A stretch of DNA of 42,839 nt, from positions 1 through 42,839 of the forward strand of contig NZ_RCFQ01000027.1 in assembly GCF_003665155.1 (NCBI RefSeq), given 5' to 3'. The DNA comes from Mariprofundus sp. EBB-1 (GTDB lineage Bacteria > Pseudomonadota > Zetaproteobacteria > Mariprofundales > Mariprofundaceae). A model generated the notes under the pieces. The model made no database searches. It was not told the origin of the DNA and was given only the letters and a program-made list of their open reading frames with translations. The position numbers and the translations under genes were made by a program. This document shows, one piece after another, positions 24,404-32,378 of this stretch (position 1 is the first letter of the stretch; every line of letters begins with the position of its first letter).

Positions 24404-25312
24404 CTACGCCTCTGCCTCGGTATTCAATGCGCTCAACAGTTCAGGTAAGAACTCACCAAATTCAGCCACCATCAAGGTGAAGTCCGCATCAAATCTGGCC
24501 ACATCATCCCCGCCGGATTCACCCGCCTCATCCAGAATAGCGGAATCAAATTTCAAACGGCGAACAGACATATCTTCATGCAACACAAATGACATACGTT
24601 CACGCCAATTCATCGCCATCTTTTTCACCCGTCGTCCAAGTGCAACATGGGCGCGTACTTCAGCAGATGAAAGATCAACATATTTACAACGCACTACGCC
24701 TTCCGCACCTTCTCCTGCCTGCATTTCACATTCATCTTCCACCTCAAACCCTTCAGGCAGAGCAGTATCATTCATCAACCAGCGCGTCATCGCCGTTTCC
24801 GGTGATTCATTGGTAGCAGGCAGTACAACATTGAATGTGCCAAGCGTTTTACGTAATAGCTCAATCAAGGATTCGGCTTTACTGGCGCTGGAGGAATCGA
24901 CAATCAGCCACCCTTTCTGCGGTAAAATGCATGCATAGGTATGGCTGGCCCGTACCAATGCTCTTGGCAACAACTCCTGCAATACCTGTTCTTTAATATC
25001 ACCCTTCTCTTTACGCCCCACCGGACGCCCTGCTTCAGCTTCAATCTGAAAAGCGCGTTCAACCACCTGTTCACGCACCAGTGAAGCCGGCAATACCTTA
25101 TCTTCACGACGCATGCACAGCATCAATGCACCATTGCTCTCATGCACCAACATCTGCCCGGCATGACCCAGAGGCTTACTCCAGCCCTCACAGGCCATCT
25201 CCATCTGACCGCAATCACGTGCCTTGCGTGTCAGCAGAGCCTCATGCAACTGCGCTGCGGTCAATTTAAAATCATCCTCAAACGCATAAAACTGAATATT
25301 CTTAAACCACAT
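24404..25312 (-). CDS. rdgC: recombination-associated protein RdgC
   Basis: DNA-binding protein of 302 residues, close to the usual 300, which forms a ring-shaped dimer around duplex DNA and restrains RecA. The start MWFKNIQFYAF is the family's characteristic opening. The block RKARDCGQMEMACEGWSKPL and the conserved REQVVERAFQIEAEAGRPVG with GRKEK after it are recognisable, and the C-terminal third is acidic. AAGGA lies about ten bases before the ATG. Its own promoter must lie in the 275-base gap shared with the divergent sspA-like gene. Confidence 0.93.
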   Translation of the reverse strand: MWFKNIQFYAFEDDFKLTAAQLHEALLTRKARDCGQMEMACEGWSKPLGHAGQMLVHESNGALMLCMRREDKVLPASLVREQVVERAFQIEAEAGRPVGRKEKGDIKEQVLQELLPRALVRASHTYACILPQKGWLIVDSSSASKAESLIELLRKTLGTFNVVLPATNESPETAMTRWLMNDTALPEGFEVEDECEMQAGEGAEGVVRCKYVDLSSAEVRAHVALGRRVKKMAMNWRERMSFVLHEDMSVRRLKFDSAILDEAGESGGDDVARFDADFTLMVAEFGEFLPELLSALNTEAEA

Positions 25313-25588
25313 ATTACATTGTCCTTGTTAGGTATTTTCACTATAAGCTACATGATTCACCAATGCACCGCAGCCTTATCCCTTTTTATTCTGGCAGTAA
25401 CGATGAATAGTGACGATTAAAAAACTGCGCCGCAATGTATCAAAAGCCTCACACTTCACAACATTACTTAGACATCATCATACTGGCGAAACGCTTATTC
25501 ATATTAGGCTTTATTTTTTCAAACTTCCCGCTACACTGCGCGACCGTTTTGGCAAGGCTTTCGGCTTGTCAAATACCTGGAGGATTTG

Positions 25589-26182
25589 ATGATCAAACTG
25601 TATTCTGATGCCCATTGTCCAAACTCGCATCGTACCCGTATTGTCTTGGCAGAAAAAGAACTGCCCGTCGAAACGCAAGAATTAGAAGCTGATAACCTCC
25701 CTGCCGATTTCATGAAGATTAACCCGTATGGTAAACTACCTACGGTGATCGATCGTGACATCGTGTTTTTTGAATCATCTGTAGTCAACGAATACCTCGA
25801 TGAGCGTTATCCGCACCCTCCATTGAAACCGGGTTCACCAGCAGAACGTGCTCAGATGCGTTTAGCAGTGCTACAGTTAGAGCGTGAACTCTACCCTTTG
25901 TACGCAGATAGCCAGAACAGCCGCAAGAAAAAAGATGCTGTCGCCAAAATCAAAGTCTATCTTACGTCATTGGATGCATACCTTGCGCGTCAGGAATTTT
26001 TCATCGGTGAGCAATACACACTGGCTGATGTAACGCTGGCTCCTATTTTGTGGCGTCTGCCTTCTATTGGAATCGATACAGCACCATGGAACAACCTTGA
26101 AGGCTATATGGACCGTCTGTTTGAACGTCCGGCCTTTGAACGTTCATTGTCTGAAATCGAGCAAATGTTACGCGATTATTGA
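25589..26182 (+). CDS. glutathione S-transferase family protein, SspA-like
   Basis: Protein of 197 residues with the GST layout: a thioredoxin-like N-terminal domain (IKLYSDAHCPNSHRTRIVLA, then NPYGKLPTVIDRDIVFFESS) and an all-helical C-terminal domain (FIGEQYTLADVTLAPILWRL). CPNSHR in place of a redox CxxC, with the overall pattern, resembles stringent starvation protein A, which binds RNA polymerase and lacks GST activity. sspB, its usual neighbour, is not present. GGAGG lies five bases before ATG 25589; an in-frame TTG sits one codon earlier. A true GST function cannot be ruled out. Confidence 0.85.
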   Translation: MIKLYSDAHCPNSHRTRIVLAEKELPVETQELEADNLPADFMKINPYGKLPTVIDRDIVFFESSVVNEYLDERYPHPPLKPGSPAERAQMRLAVLQLERELYPLYADSQNSRKKKDAVAKIKVYLTSLDAYLARQEFFIGEQYTLADVTLAPILWRLPSIGIDTAPWNNLEGYMDRLFERPAFERSLSEIEQMLRDY

Positions 26183-26223
26183 TTATTGATTGCTGATTCT
26201 CAAAACATAGAAAAAGATTTTGA

Positions 26224-26239
26224 TGTGATTTGCATCACA
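26224..26239. promoter_or_regulatory. perfect CRP-type site before the biosynthetic cluster
   Basis: TGTGATTTGCATCACA fits TGTGA-N6-TCACA with no mismatch, and its inner GTGAT/ATCAC arms are also symmetric. It is centred 70 bases upstream of the hemolysin-family start codon. A -10-like TAAAGT or TACGAT lies too close downstream for a standard activator position, so repression or a different start point is possible. Confidence 0.6.
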
Positions 26240-26301
26240 GCCTTTTACGATTAAAGTACCTACCCTCCCGCAAAATCTCGGCAAACAGGGTATGAAATAT
26301 T

Positions 26302-26934
26302 ATGTTTAGTGTATTGCACCGTGATCACCCGGAAAGAGACAATGCGATCAAATTCGTAGCCGAGGTATTTCTCAAGGCTCATGGTGCCGATATTCAACAT
26401 TTCATGCCCAATATGATGCTCGTGCGCGATAAACATCAGCAATATCGATCTGTAATGGGCTACAAAGAAGCCTCGAAAGCACCACTTTATTTGGAACATT
26501 ATCTGGATGCCCCCATTGAACAGTGTATATCAAGCTATCTCGGTCAGCCTGTAGATCGTTCTGAAATTGTTGAAGTAGGCAATCTGGCTGAAGCATTCCC
26601 GGGCGATGCCCGCATGGCTATTATTGGAGCAACGGCCTATTTTTATAATGCAGGCTTTCGCTGGGTTGTATTTACAGGCACCAAACGCCTGCGCAATGTG
26701 TTTGTTAAATTGGGTTTATCACCTAAACAGCTGATTCATGCAGATGAAGAACGACTACCTGAAGGCGACCTGAAAAAATGGGGCACATATTATAATGGAG
26801 ATCCTGTTGTTTGTTTCGGTTCACTCGAAGAGGGGCATAGCAATTTACAGGCCTTGTGGGAAAATATGCGTGATACCTGGTCCAGCGCTGAACAAGCAGG
26901 CATAGATGCAGCCCATTGCAAGCAGTCCGCATGA
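26302..26934 (+). CDS. 'thermostable hemolysin' family protein, GNAT/AHL-synthase-like
   Basis: Protein of 210 residues resembling the 'thermostable hemolysin' family (first named from Vibrio). No signal peptide or membrane span is visible, so a secreted pore-former is unlikely. The segment EVGNLAEAFPGDARMAIIGA (residues 91-110) and the later TGTKRLRNVFVKLGLSP (125-141) resemble the acetyl-CoA/acyl-ACP-binding and C-terminal parts of GNAT and acyl-homoserine-lactone synthases. This suggests an acyl transferase. That fold reading is my inference. The ATG at 26302 is about 70 bases after a CRP-type site. The stop overlaps the adenylating-enzyme start (ATGA), so the two are coupled. Confidence 0.75.
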   Translation: MFSVLHRDHPERDNAIKFVAEVFLKAHGADIQHFMPNMMLVRDKHQQYRSVMGYKEASKAPLYLEHYLDAPIEQCISSYLGQPVDRSEIVEVGNLAEAFPGDARMAIIGATAYFYNAGFRWVVFTGTKRLRNVFVKLGLSPKQLIHADEERLPEGDLKKWGTYYNGDPVVCFGSLEEGHSNLQALWENMRDTWSSAEQAGIDAAHCKQSA

Positions 26935-28454
26935 ATCCGCTCAGTATAGCTATTTCCCAATATGCACAGGAAACACCGGCTGCCATTGCTATTGAAAACA
27001 GCACAACATCACTGACGTATGCTGATGTAAGCAAGGCCGTAACCAAACTCGCAAATGAGCTGGGAACACATCATTTAAACGCTATCGCCCTACTGGCTGA
27101 TAACGGGCCAGCCTGGTGCATTGCTGATCTGGCCTGTCTGCAGGCCGAAGTGATGCTGGCTCCGATCCCTCATTTTTTCACCCCACAGCAGATCGCACAT
27201 CTGCTCCGTAGTGCAGGCATTGATGCGCTGCTTTGCCAAACAACACATAGCGAACAACTGCAACAACTATTGACGACCCTGGACATAAAACAGGAACCGC
27301 CTGTAACACTGACTTTAGCCGGTCAATCCCTACATCTGATTCGGCTGCATCTTACAAAGATCCAGCTGCCTGAAGCATGTGCCAAAGTCACCTTCACATC
27401 CGGATCTACCGGTGAACCCAAGGGCGTCTGCTTACAAGCTGCTACCATGCAGACCGTGTCGCGCTCTCTGGCACACGTCACCGGTGCCAATAAAAAGGAC
27501 AGACACCTCTCCCTGCTACCTTATGCAACCCTGCTGGAAAATATCGGCGGCATTTACGCCCCCCTTCTCAGTGGCGCTACCGTGGTATCACCGTCATTAG
27601 CAGACGTTGGACTCAGTGGCTCCAGTGGCCTTGATGTGCAACGCTTTGTCGGCATGCTGATTCAATCGCGCGCCACAACCTGCATTATGATTCCGCAAAT
27701 GTTGCATGCGCTGGTTGCTGCTATCGAAGCAGGAGCACCACAGCCACACACCTTGCGCTTTATCGCCGTGGGTGGAGCACCTGTTTCAGAACAACTATTG
27801 CAGCGCGCTGCTGCGCTCGGTTTGCCTGTCTATGAGGGTTATGGGCTCTCTGAAGCTTCTAGCGTTGTGGCTGTAAACAGCCCGTCGCATCACAAACCGG
27901 GCAGTGTTGGTCACATATTACCGCATGCTAAGGTACGCTTCGCGGATGATGGTGAAATCCTCGTCAACGGAGGCCTGTTCTCCGGTTATTTAGGCGATGA
28001 AGCATTCGCCGATACTTATTGGCCAACAGGTGACATCGGGCATATGGATGATGAGGGATTTCTGTTTTTGAGTGGCCGCAAGAAACATATTTTCATCACA
28101 GCCTTTGGCCGCAACGTCTCACCTGAATGGGTCGAACGGGAGCTCTGTATTGAACCGGTCATTGCCCAGTGCTGTGTCTTTGGTGAAGCGCGTCCGTTTA
28201 ATGTAGCCATCATCGTTGCCCGCAATACAGGCAATGATGTAACTGACCAAATGATTCAACAGGCAGTTGATAGCGCCAATGCGCAATTACCCGATTATGC
28301 ATCCATTTCGGCTTGGATCTTGGCGGATGACACCTTTAGCATCGCCAATGGCTTATGGACAGGAACAGCGCGACCAAGACGCCAGTTTATTTTTCAACAA
28401 TATGAAGCACAAATAGAACAGATATATTTACGACACGGAAACCGGGAGACCTGA
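26931..28454 (+). CDS. acyl-adenylating enzyme (AMP-binding, ANL superfamily)
   Basis: Adenylate-forming enzyme of 507 residues that should activate a carboxylic acid with ATP. Core motifs are A3 FTSGSTGEPKG (155-165), A5 YEGYGLSEAS (301-310), A7 PTGDIG (365-370) and the hinge block SGRKKHIFITAFGRNVSP (381-398). The layout matches fatty-acyl-CoA or acyl-ACP ligases rather than NRPS domains. In the A10 motif, WTGTARPRR (476-484), Arg481 stands where a catalytic lysine is expected, so the half-reaction could be slow or altered. The start at 26931 overlaps the hemolysin-family stop, and its end abuts the oxidase gene with no gap. The acid used is unknown; a fatty acid is the plainest guess. Confidence 0.85.
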   Translation: MNPLSIAISQYAQETPAAIAIENSTTSLTYADVSKAVTKLANELGTHHLNAIALLADNGPAWCIADLACLQAEVMLAPIPHFFTPQQIAHLLRSAGIDALLCQTTHSEQLQQLLTTLDIKQEPPVTLTLAGQSLHLIRLHLTKIQLPEACAKVTFTSGSTGEPKGVCLQAATMQTVSRSLAHVTGANKKDRHLSLLPYATLLENIGGIYAPLLSGATVVSPSLADVGLSGSSGLDVQRFVGMLIQSRATTCIMIPQMLHALVAAIEAGAPQPHTLRFIAVGGAPVSEQLLQRAAALGLPVYEGYGLSEASSVVAVNSPSHHKPGSVGHILPHAKVRFADDGEILVNGGLFSGYLGDEAFADTYWPTGDIGHMDDEGFLFLSGRKKHIFITAFGRNVSPEWVERELCIEPVIAQCCVFGEARPFNVAIIVARNTGNDVTDQMIQQAVDSANAQLPDYASISAWILADDTFSIANGLWTGTARPRRQFIFQQYEAQIEQIYLRHGNRET

Positions 28455-29117
28455 ATGGCGTTTTATGATGAATTGGTTGCAGCAACAGAAGATGCGCGCA
28501 ATGATTTGATATCCATCCCATTTATTCAGATGGGTAGTGCGGGGCAATTAAGTCTGGAGAGCTACACTGCATTCCTGACGCAGGCCTACCATCACGTTAA
28601 ACATACCACACCCTTATTGATGGCAACCGGCGGCCGTTTGCCTGCAAGGCTGGAATGGCTGCGTGAAGCTGTCGGTGAATACATCGAAGAAGAGATGGGG
28701 CATCAGGAGTGGATTCTCAACGATATCGAAGCCTGTGGCGCAGACAAAGAAGCAGTGCGCAATGGCACACCATCTGCTGCCACTGAACTGATGGTCGCCT
28801 ATGCCTATGATACCATCTATCGCAATAACCCGGTTGGTTTTTTCGGCATGGTACTGGTGCTTGAAGGCACCAGCGTAGCACTTGCAACACACGCGGCGGG
28901 TAATATCGAGCAGGCACTGGGGTTACCAAAAACTGCCTTCTCTTATCTGAATTCCCACGGCTCGCTGGATGTTGGCCATGTTGATTTTTACGAAAAACTG
29001 ATGAACCGACTGGACCATGATGAAGACAAGCAGGCAGTTATTCACTGTGCAGGCATGGTTTATAAATTGTATGGCGATATATTCCGTTCTCTACCGATGA
29101 TTGCGCTGGAGGGATAA
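28455..29117 (+). CDS. haem-oxygenase-like di-iron oxidase (TenA-like fold)
   Basis: All-helical protein of 220 residues of the TenA/'iron-containing redox enzyme' type. A di-iron ligand pattern is visible: E80xxH83 in EEEMGHQEW, Glu137 in VLEGTS, and His168-x3-Asp172-x2-His175 in HGSLDVGHVDF. This is the arrangement of haem-oxygenase-like di-iron oxidases such as UndA, which makes 1-alkenes from fatty acids, and SznF, an N-oxygenase. TenA thiaminase lacks these metal ligands, so a TenA regulator or thiaminase label would be misleading. It begins directly at the end of the adenylating enzyme and shares one base with the SDR start. It could cleave, desaturate or oxygenate the activated acyl substrate; which of these is not decidable here. 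Confidence 0.82.
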   Translation: MAFYDELVAATEDARNDLISIPFIQMGSAGQLSLESYTAFLTQAYHHVKHTTPLLMATGGRLPARLEWLREAVGEYIEEEMGHQEWILNDIEACGADKEAVRNGTPSAATELMVAYAYDTIYRNNPVGFFGMVLVLEGTSVALATHAAGNIEQALGLPKTAFSYLNSHGSLDVGHVDFYEKLMNRLDHDEDKQAVIHCAGMVYKLYGDIFRSLPMIALEG

Positions 29118-29908
29118 TGGAAATCAAGGACAAACGTGTTGTTTTAACAGGCGCTGCCGGTGGTATGGGCTCCATATTGGCCAGAGAACTGGTTAAACTC
29201 GGTGCCAATCTGGCCATGGTGGATGCCAATGCAAAAGCCCTGGATGCTATGCACGCAGAATTGCCGGACTCCCATGCTATTGCAGGTGATCTCTCATCTG
29301 CCGCCGGATGTACTGTAGTCGCCGACCAATGTCTGGAAAAGCTGGGAGGTATTGACCTGCTTATCAATTTAGCCGGTATTAACAGTTTTGCTGCATATGA
29401 AGATGAAAACCCTGAAAAGATAGAACTGATGCTACATGTGAATCTGCTGGCTCCTATGTGGTTAGCGCGTGCATTTCTACCCGTGATGCAGAAGAACAAT
29501 GCCGGTCGCATCGTCAATGTCGGCTCTATTTTCGGCTCCATTGGTTTTGCCTATTTCGCTGTTTACTCGGCCAGTAAGTTCGGCCTGCGTGGTTTTTCTG
29601 AAGCACTGCGCCGTGAAGTGGCAGACACCAACATCAAAGTCACCTATATCGCACCACGTGCTGTAAAAACACCGATGAATTCCGATGCACTGATGCGCAT
29701 GGGTGAAGCAACCGGCATGAATATGGACGCCCCTGAAGATGTCGTGAAAAAAATTATCGCAGCGATCAACAATAACCGCAAAGATATCTATTTCGGTTTT
29801 CCTGAAGCGCTGTTTGTTAACATCAATGTCATGTTCCCGCGCTTGGTAGATAAAGCACTGGCTGCGCAAAACCGTATCGCTCGTGCCTTCGCCAAGGGCG
29901 AAAAATAA
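29117..29908 (+). CDS. short-chain dehydrogenase/reductase
   Basis: Classical SDR of 263 residues. TGAAGGMGS (residues 11-19) is the NAD(P)-binding motif, NLAGI the structural one, and the catalytic residues are Ser in VGSIFGSIGF plus the YxxxK pair in YSASKFG. PRAVKTPMNS follows in the substrate loop. The C-terminus ends with a helix-rich stretch (about 230-263) with a hydrophobic patch. Cofactor choice is unclear. The ATG uses the last base of the oxidase stop codon, so it is clearly part of the same four-gene unit. It may reduce a keto group or oxidise a hydroxyl in the pathway product. Confidence 0.87.
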   Translation: MEIKDKRVVLTGAAGGMGSILARELVKLGANLAMVDANAKALDAMHAELPDSHAIAGDLSSAAGCTVVADQCLEKLGGIDLLINLAGINSFAAYEDENPEKIELMLHVNLLAPMWLARAFLPVMQKNNAGRIVNVGSIFGSIGFAYFAVYSASKFGLRGFSEALRREVADTNIKVTYIAPRAVKTPMNSDALMRMGEATGMNMDAPEDVVKKIIAAINNNRKDIYFGFPEALFVNINVMFPRLVDKALAAQNRIARAFAKGEK

Positions 29909-29949
29909 CCCCATAGCCACATGAAACCACACTACCAAGGAGTACAGTA

Positions 29950-30627
29950 ATGAAGATAACGCAATGGATGATGAGTATCATGATATTGGCAGGATTGCTC
30001 TCTACACCCGCTTATGCCGACGAAGTAAGTGATACCGTACTGGAGTTACAACATCAGTGGGCTTCGGCCAACTACAAAGCTGCAGACGACACCAAGGAGG
30101 CCACCTTTAAGGCTCTGGTCGCTAAAGCTGAGGCACTGAGCGCCAAACATGCAGATCGTGCTGAACCCAAAATATGGGAAGCGATTATCCGGGCTGGATA
30201 TGCCGGTGCGATGGGTGGTCTCTCATCCATTACCAATGCCATGCCACAGATGGAAAAAGGACGCGACCTGCTTTTGGAAGCTGAGAAAATTGATGCCAAT
30301 GCCTTGAACGGCTCCGTCTATACCACTCTGGGTAGCTTCTTCTATATGACACCCGGCTGGCCAATCGGTTTCGGTGATGAAGATAAAGCACTGGAATACC
30401 TGAGCAAAGCACAGACGATTGCACCTGATGATATGGATGCCAACTATTTCATGGCTGATTACTGGGTGGAGCAACGCAAATACAAAAAGGCATTACCGTT
30501 ACTGGAAAAAGTTATGGCACTGCCTGCTGTAGCGAATCGTCCGGTATATTCGACTGGTCGCAAAACAGAAGCGGCCGTACTGTTAGCTAAAGTGAAGAAA
30601 AAATTACACCTCAAGGTGGCTAAATAA
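29950..30627 (+). CDS. exported TPR-repeat protein
   Basis: Exported helical protein of 225 residues. A signal peptide (about residues 1-23, ending AYA) is followed by tetratricopeptide-like repeats: AEPKIWEAIIRAGYAGAMGG, the DEDKALEYLSKAQTIAPDDM unit and the KKALPLLEKVMALP unit near the C-terminus. The middle segment MTPGWPIGFGDED is conserved-looking and resembles TPR proteins linked to periplasmic binding systems, but I cannot name a family. AAGGAG precedes ATG 29950. It lies 41 bases after the SDR and may be cotranscribed. A hairpin at 30653-30713 follows, possibly ending the unit. Confidence 0.78.
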   Translation: MKITQWMMSIMILAGLLSTPAYADEVSDTVLELQHQWASANYKAADDTKEATFKALVAKAEALSAKHADRAEPKIWEAIIRAGYAGAMGGLSSITNAMPQMEKGRDLLLEAEKIDANALNGSVYTTLGSFFYMTPGWPIGFGDEDKALEYLSKAQTIAPDDMDANYFMADYWVEQRKYKKALPLLEKVMALPAVANRPVYSTGRKTEAAVLLAKVKKKLHLKVAK

Positions 30628-30652
30628 ATCCATCGGCAATATATATTTAATC

Positions 30653-30713
30653 ACATAGACCCTTCACCGCGAAAAATGCACGAACTGACGCCTCGCAGTG
30701 AAAGGGTCTATGT
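30653..30713. repeat. long hairpin between TPR and phosphatase genes
   Basis: The arms ACATAGACCCTTCAC (30653-30667) and GTGAAAGGGTCTATGT (30698-30713) pair over 15 bases with one bulged base, around a loop of about 30 bases. No T-tract follows, so it is not a classic terminator. The loop end carries a CACCGCGAA-type motif, linking it to the other inverted-repeat elements in the window. Confidence 0.6.
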
Positions 30714-30743
30714 AATAAAACAGATTCATTATAGAGTCAGCCG

Positions 30744-32378
30744 ATGAAGTCTGCTGACAAAAATTTCTGGTCATATCTGCTCAGCTTGTGGCCACTACTG
30801 TTTCTCTTTCTACTCGGTCAGAGCTTGATGCAATTAAACGGCAATGCGACTGAGCTTGGCCTAACAAACACCCTGTCACTGATTGATACCGGCCTGTTTT
30901 TACTGTTGATCTGCGGTGCTGCATGGTGGACCTATATGCCACTACAGCAGTGCTTTAATCAGTGTGATGATCTGGAACAACATCGCTCTTTCATTGAAAC
31001 GGTTCTATCAGACTTTCCATGGCGGGCATTAAAATCTTATACCGTTGCCGGATGGGTGTTCGCCATCTATCTGATCATCAGTATCCCTTTGTTTGCGGTA
31101 CTGAACGATCATCTACTCAGCTGGCGCATGTTCATCACATTAGCACTTAATTTCTCTTTTGCCTCCGGTGTTTTAGCTCCGGCACTTGCTGTAACGCACT
31201 CCATCGTATTTTCCTCCCAGCTGCGTCTTAGCCTGTCGCGGCATGGCCTATTTGCCGGCCTGTTATCCGACACCTATTCTCATAAACACATCACCGCATC
31301 AACACACAGGCCATGGATCGTTTTTCTCGTCACAGGCCTTGTACCAACAATTATTCTGGCCTGTTACATCTGGCTAGCCCAAGATGGCAATGAGAATGAA
31401 ACTGTATTCATTCTCTCTCAAGTCATTGTACTTCTGGCCATGTCGATCACCGCCAGTCTGGTTCTGGTTTGGCATATCACACAAACACTCAAAACAATTA
31501 CCTCAACACTGGAAACCGGCCTGGGTCATTTGGCCAGCGGTCAATTTGAAGGCCGTGTCCCGGTTCTACTTGATGATGATTTTGGTGAATTAGCACGTGG
31601 TTTAAATACCGCCATGCACGGTCTGCAGGAACGCGAAGATTTAAAAGATTCTTTAGCTTTAGCAGCCGAAATTCAGCAAGGTCTGTTGCCCAAACATGAA
31701 CCGGTCATCCCCTATTATACCTTGAAGGGGTTTCAACAAACCTGTTATACGGTCGGTGGAGACTATTACGATTATATTAAACTCGATGATGGGCGTATCT
31801 GGCTGATGGTAGCAGATGTATCCGGCAAGGGTTATCCAGCTGCTTTGACCATGGCCAACCTACAAGCGATGTTACGTGGTTTATCTACACTAAACTGGCC
31901 TATTGAAGAGGCCGCGAACTATTTGAATGAAGCCCTGTGCGACACCTTAACTTCTGGTCGTTTTGTCACCCTGTTCATGGCCAAGTTGCAACCTGAATCC
32001 CATTCACTGGTCTGGGTAAATGCAGGTCATGTGCCACCTTTATTGATAAAAACCGACGCATCCGGTGAGCGCACGATCAAATCCATGCAAGCCTCTTCAC
32101 CTCCGCTTGGCCTGATTAGAAACCTGCAATATGACGTGGTCAGAACGGAATTTGATCCAGGTGATACACTGCTGGCTTATACCGATGGTGTGACCGAAAC
32201 ATCCGGCCGCATTGGCAAAGAGATGTATGGTGAAGCCAGACTCAGAAAATGGCTAATGGCACATACAGAAAACCCGGTAAGTGAACTACCACGTCTGTTA
32301 CTTGAAGAATTGGATGCCTTTGGTCGCAATGACGGGGATGATGATTTAACGCTGCTGTGTGTTAAAAGGGAGAAATAA
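30744..32378 (+). CDS. membrane PP2C-type phosphatase (RsbU/SpoIIE family) with HAMP-like region
   Basis: Membrane protein of 544 residues. About six hydrophobic segments lie between residues 10 and 245. A HAMP-like linker follows (about 247-297, with GHLASGQFEGRVPVLLDDDF). The C-terminal domain is a SpoIIE/PP2C serine phosphatase (about 305-544): VGGDYYDYIKLDDGRIWLMV, ADVSGKGYPAALTMAN and LAYTDGVTETSG carry the expected metal-binding aspartates. Such proteins typically dephosphorylate anti-sigma-antagonist proteins in partner-switching systems, but no STAS or anti-sigma gene is nearby. Its stop shares a base with the fumC start, and a long hairpin precedes it. It may respond to a membrane signal linked to the cluster, but that is speculative. 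Confidence 0.85.
   Translation: MKSADKNFWSYLLSLWPLLFLFLLGQSLMQLNGNATELGLTNTLSLIDTGLFLLLICGAAWWTYMPLQQCFNQCDDLEQHRSFIETVLSDFPWRALKSYTVAGWVFAIYLIISIPLFAVLNDHLLSWRMFITLALNFSFASGVLAPALAVTHSIVFSSQLRLSLSRHGLFAGLLSDTYSHKHITASTHRPWIVFLVTGLVPTIILACYIWLAQDGNENETVFILSQVIVLLAMSITASLVLVWHITQTLKTITSTLETGLGHLASGQFEGRVPVLLDDDFGELARGLNTAMHGLQEREDLKDSLALAAEIQQGLLPKHEPVIPYYTLKGFQQTCYTVGGDYYDYIKLDDGRIWLMVADVSGKGYPAALTMANLQAMLRGLSTLNWPIEEAANYLNEALCDTLTSGRFVTLFMAKLQPESHSLVWVNAGHVPPLLIKTDASGERTIKSMQASSPPLGLIRNLQYDVVRTEFDPGDTLLAYTDGVTETSGRIGKEMYGEARLRKWLMAHTENPVSELPRLLLEELDAFGRNDGDDDLTLLCVKREK

Noticed and set aside
26302..26934. Reading the first cluster gene as a secreted hemolysin toxin
   Set aside because: No signal peptide, no membrane-active segment, and enzyme-like motifs; the family name is probably historical.
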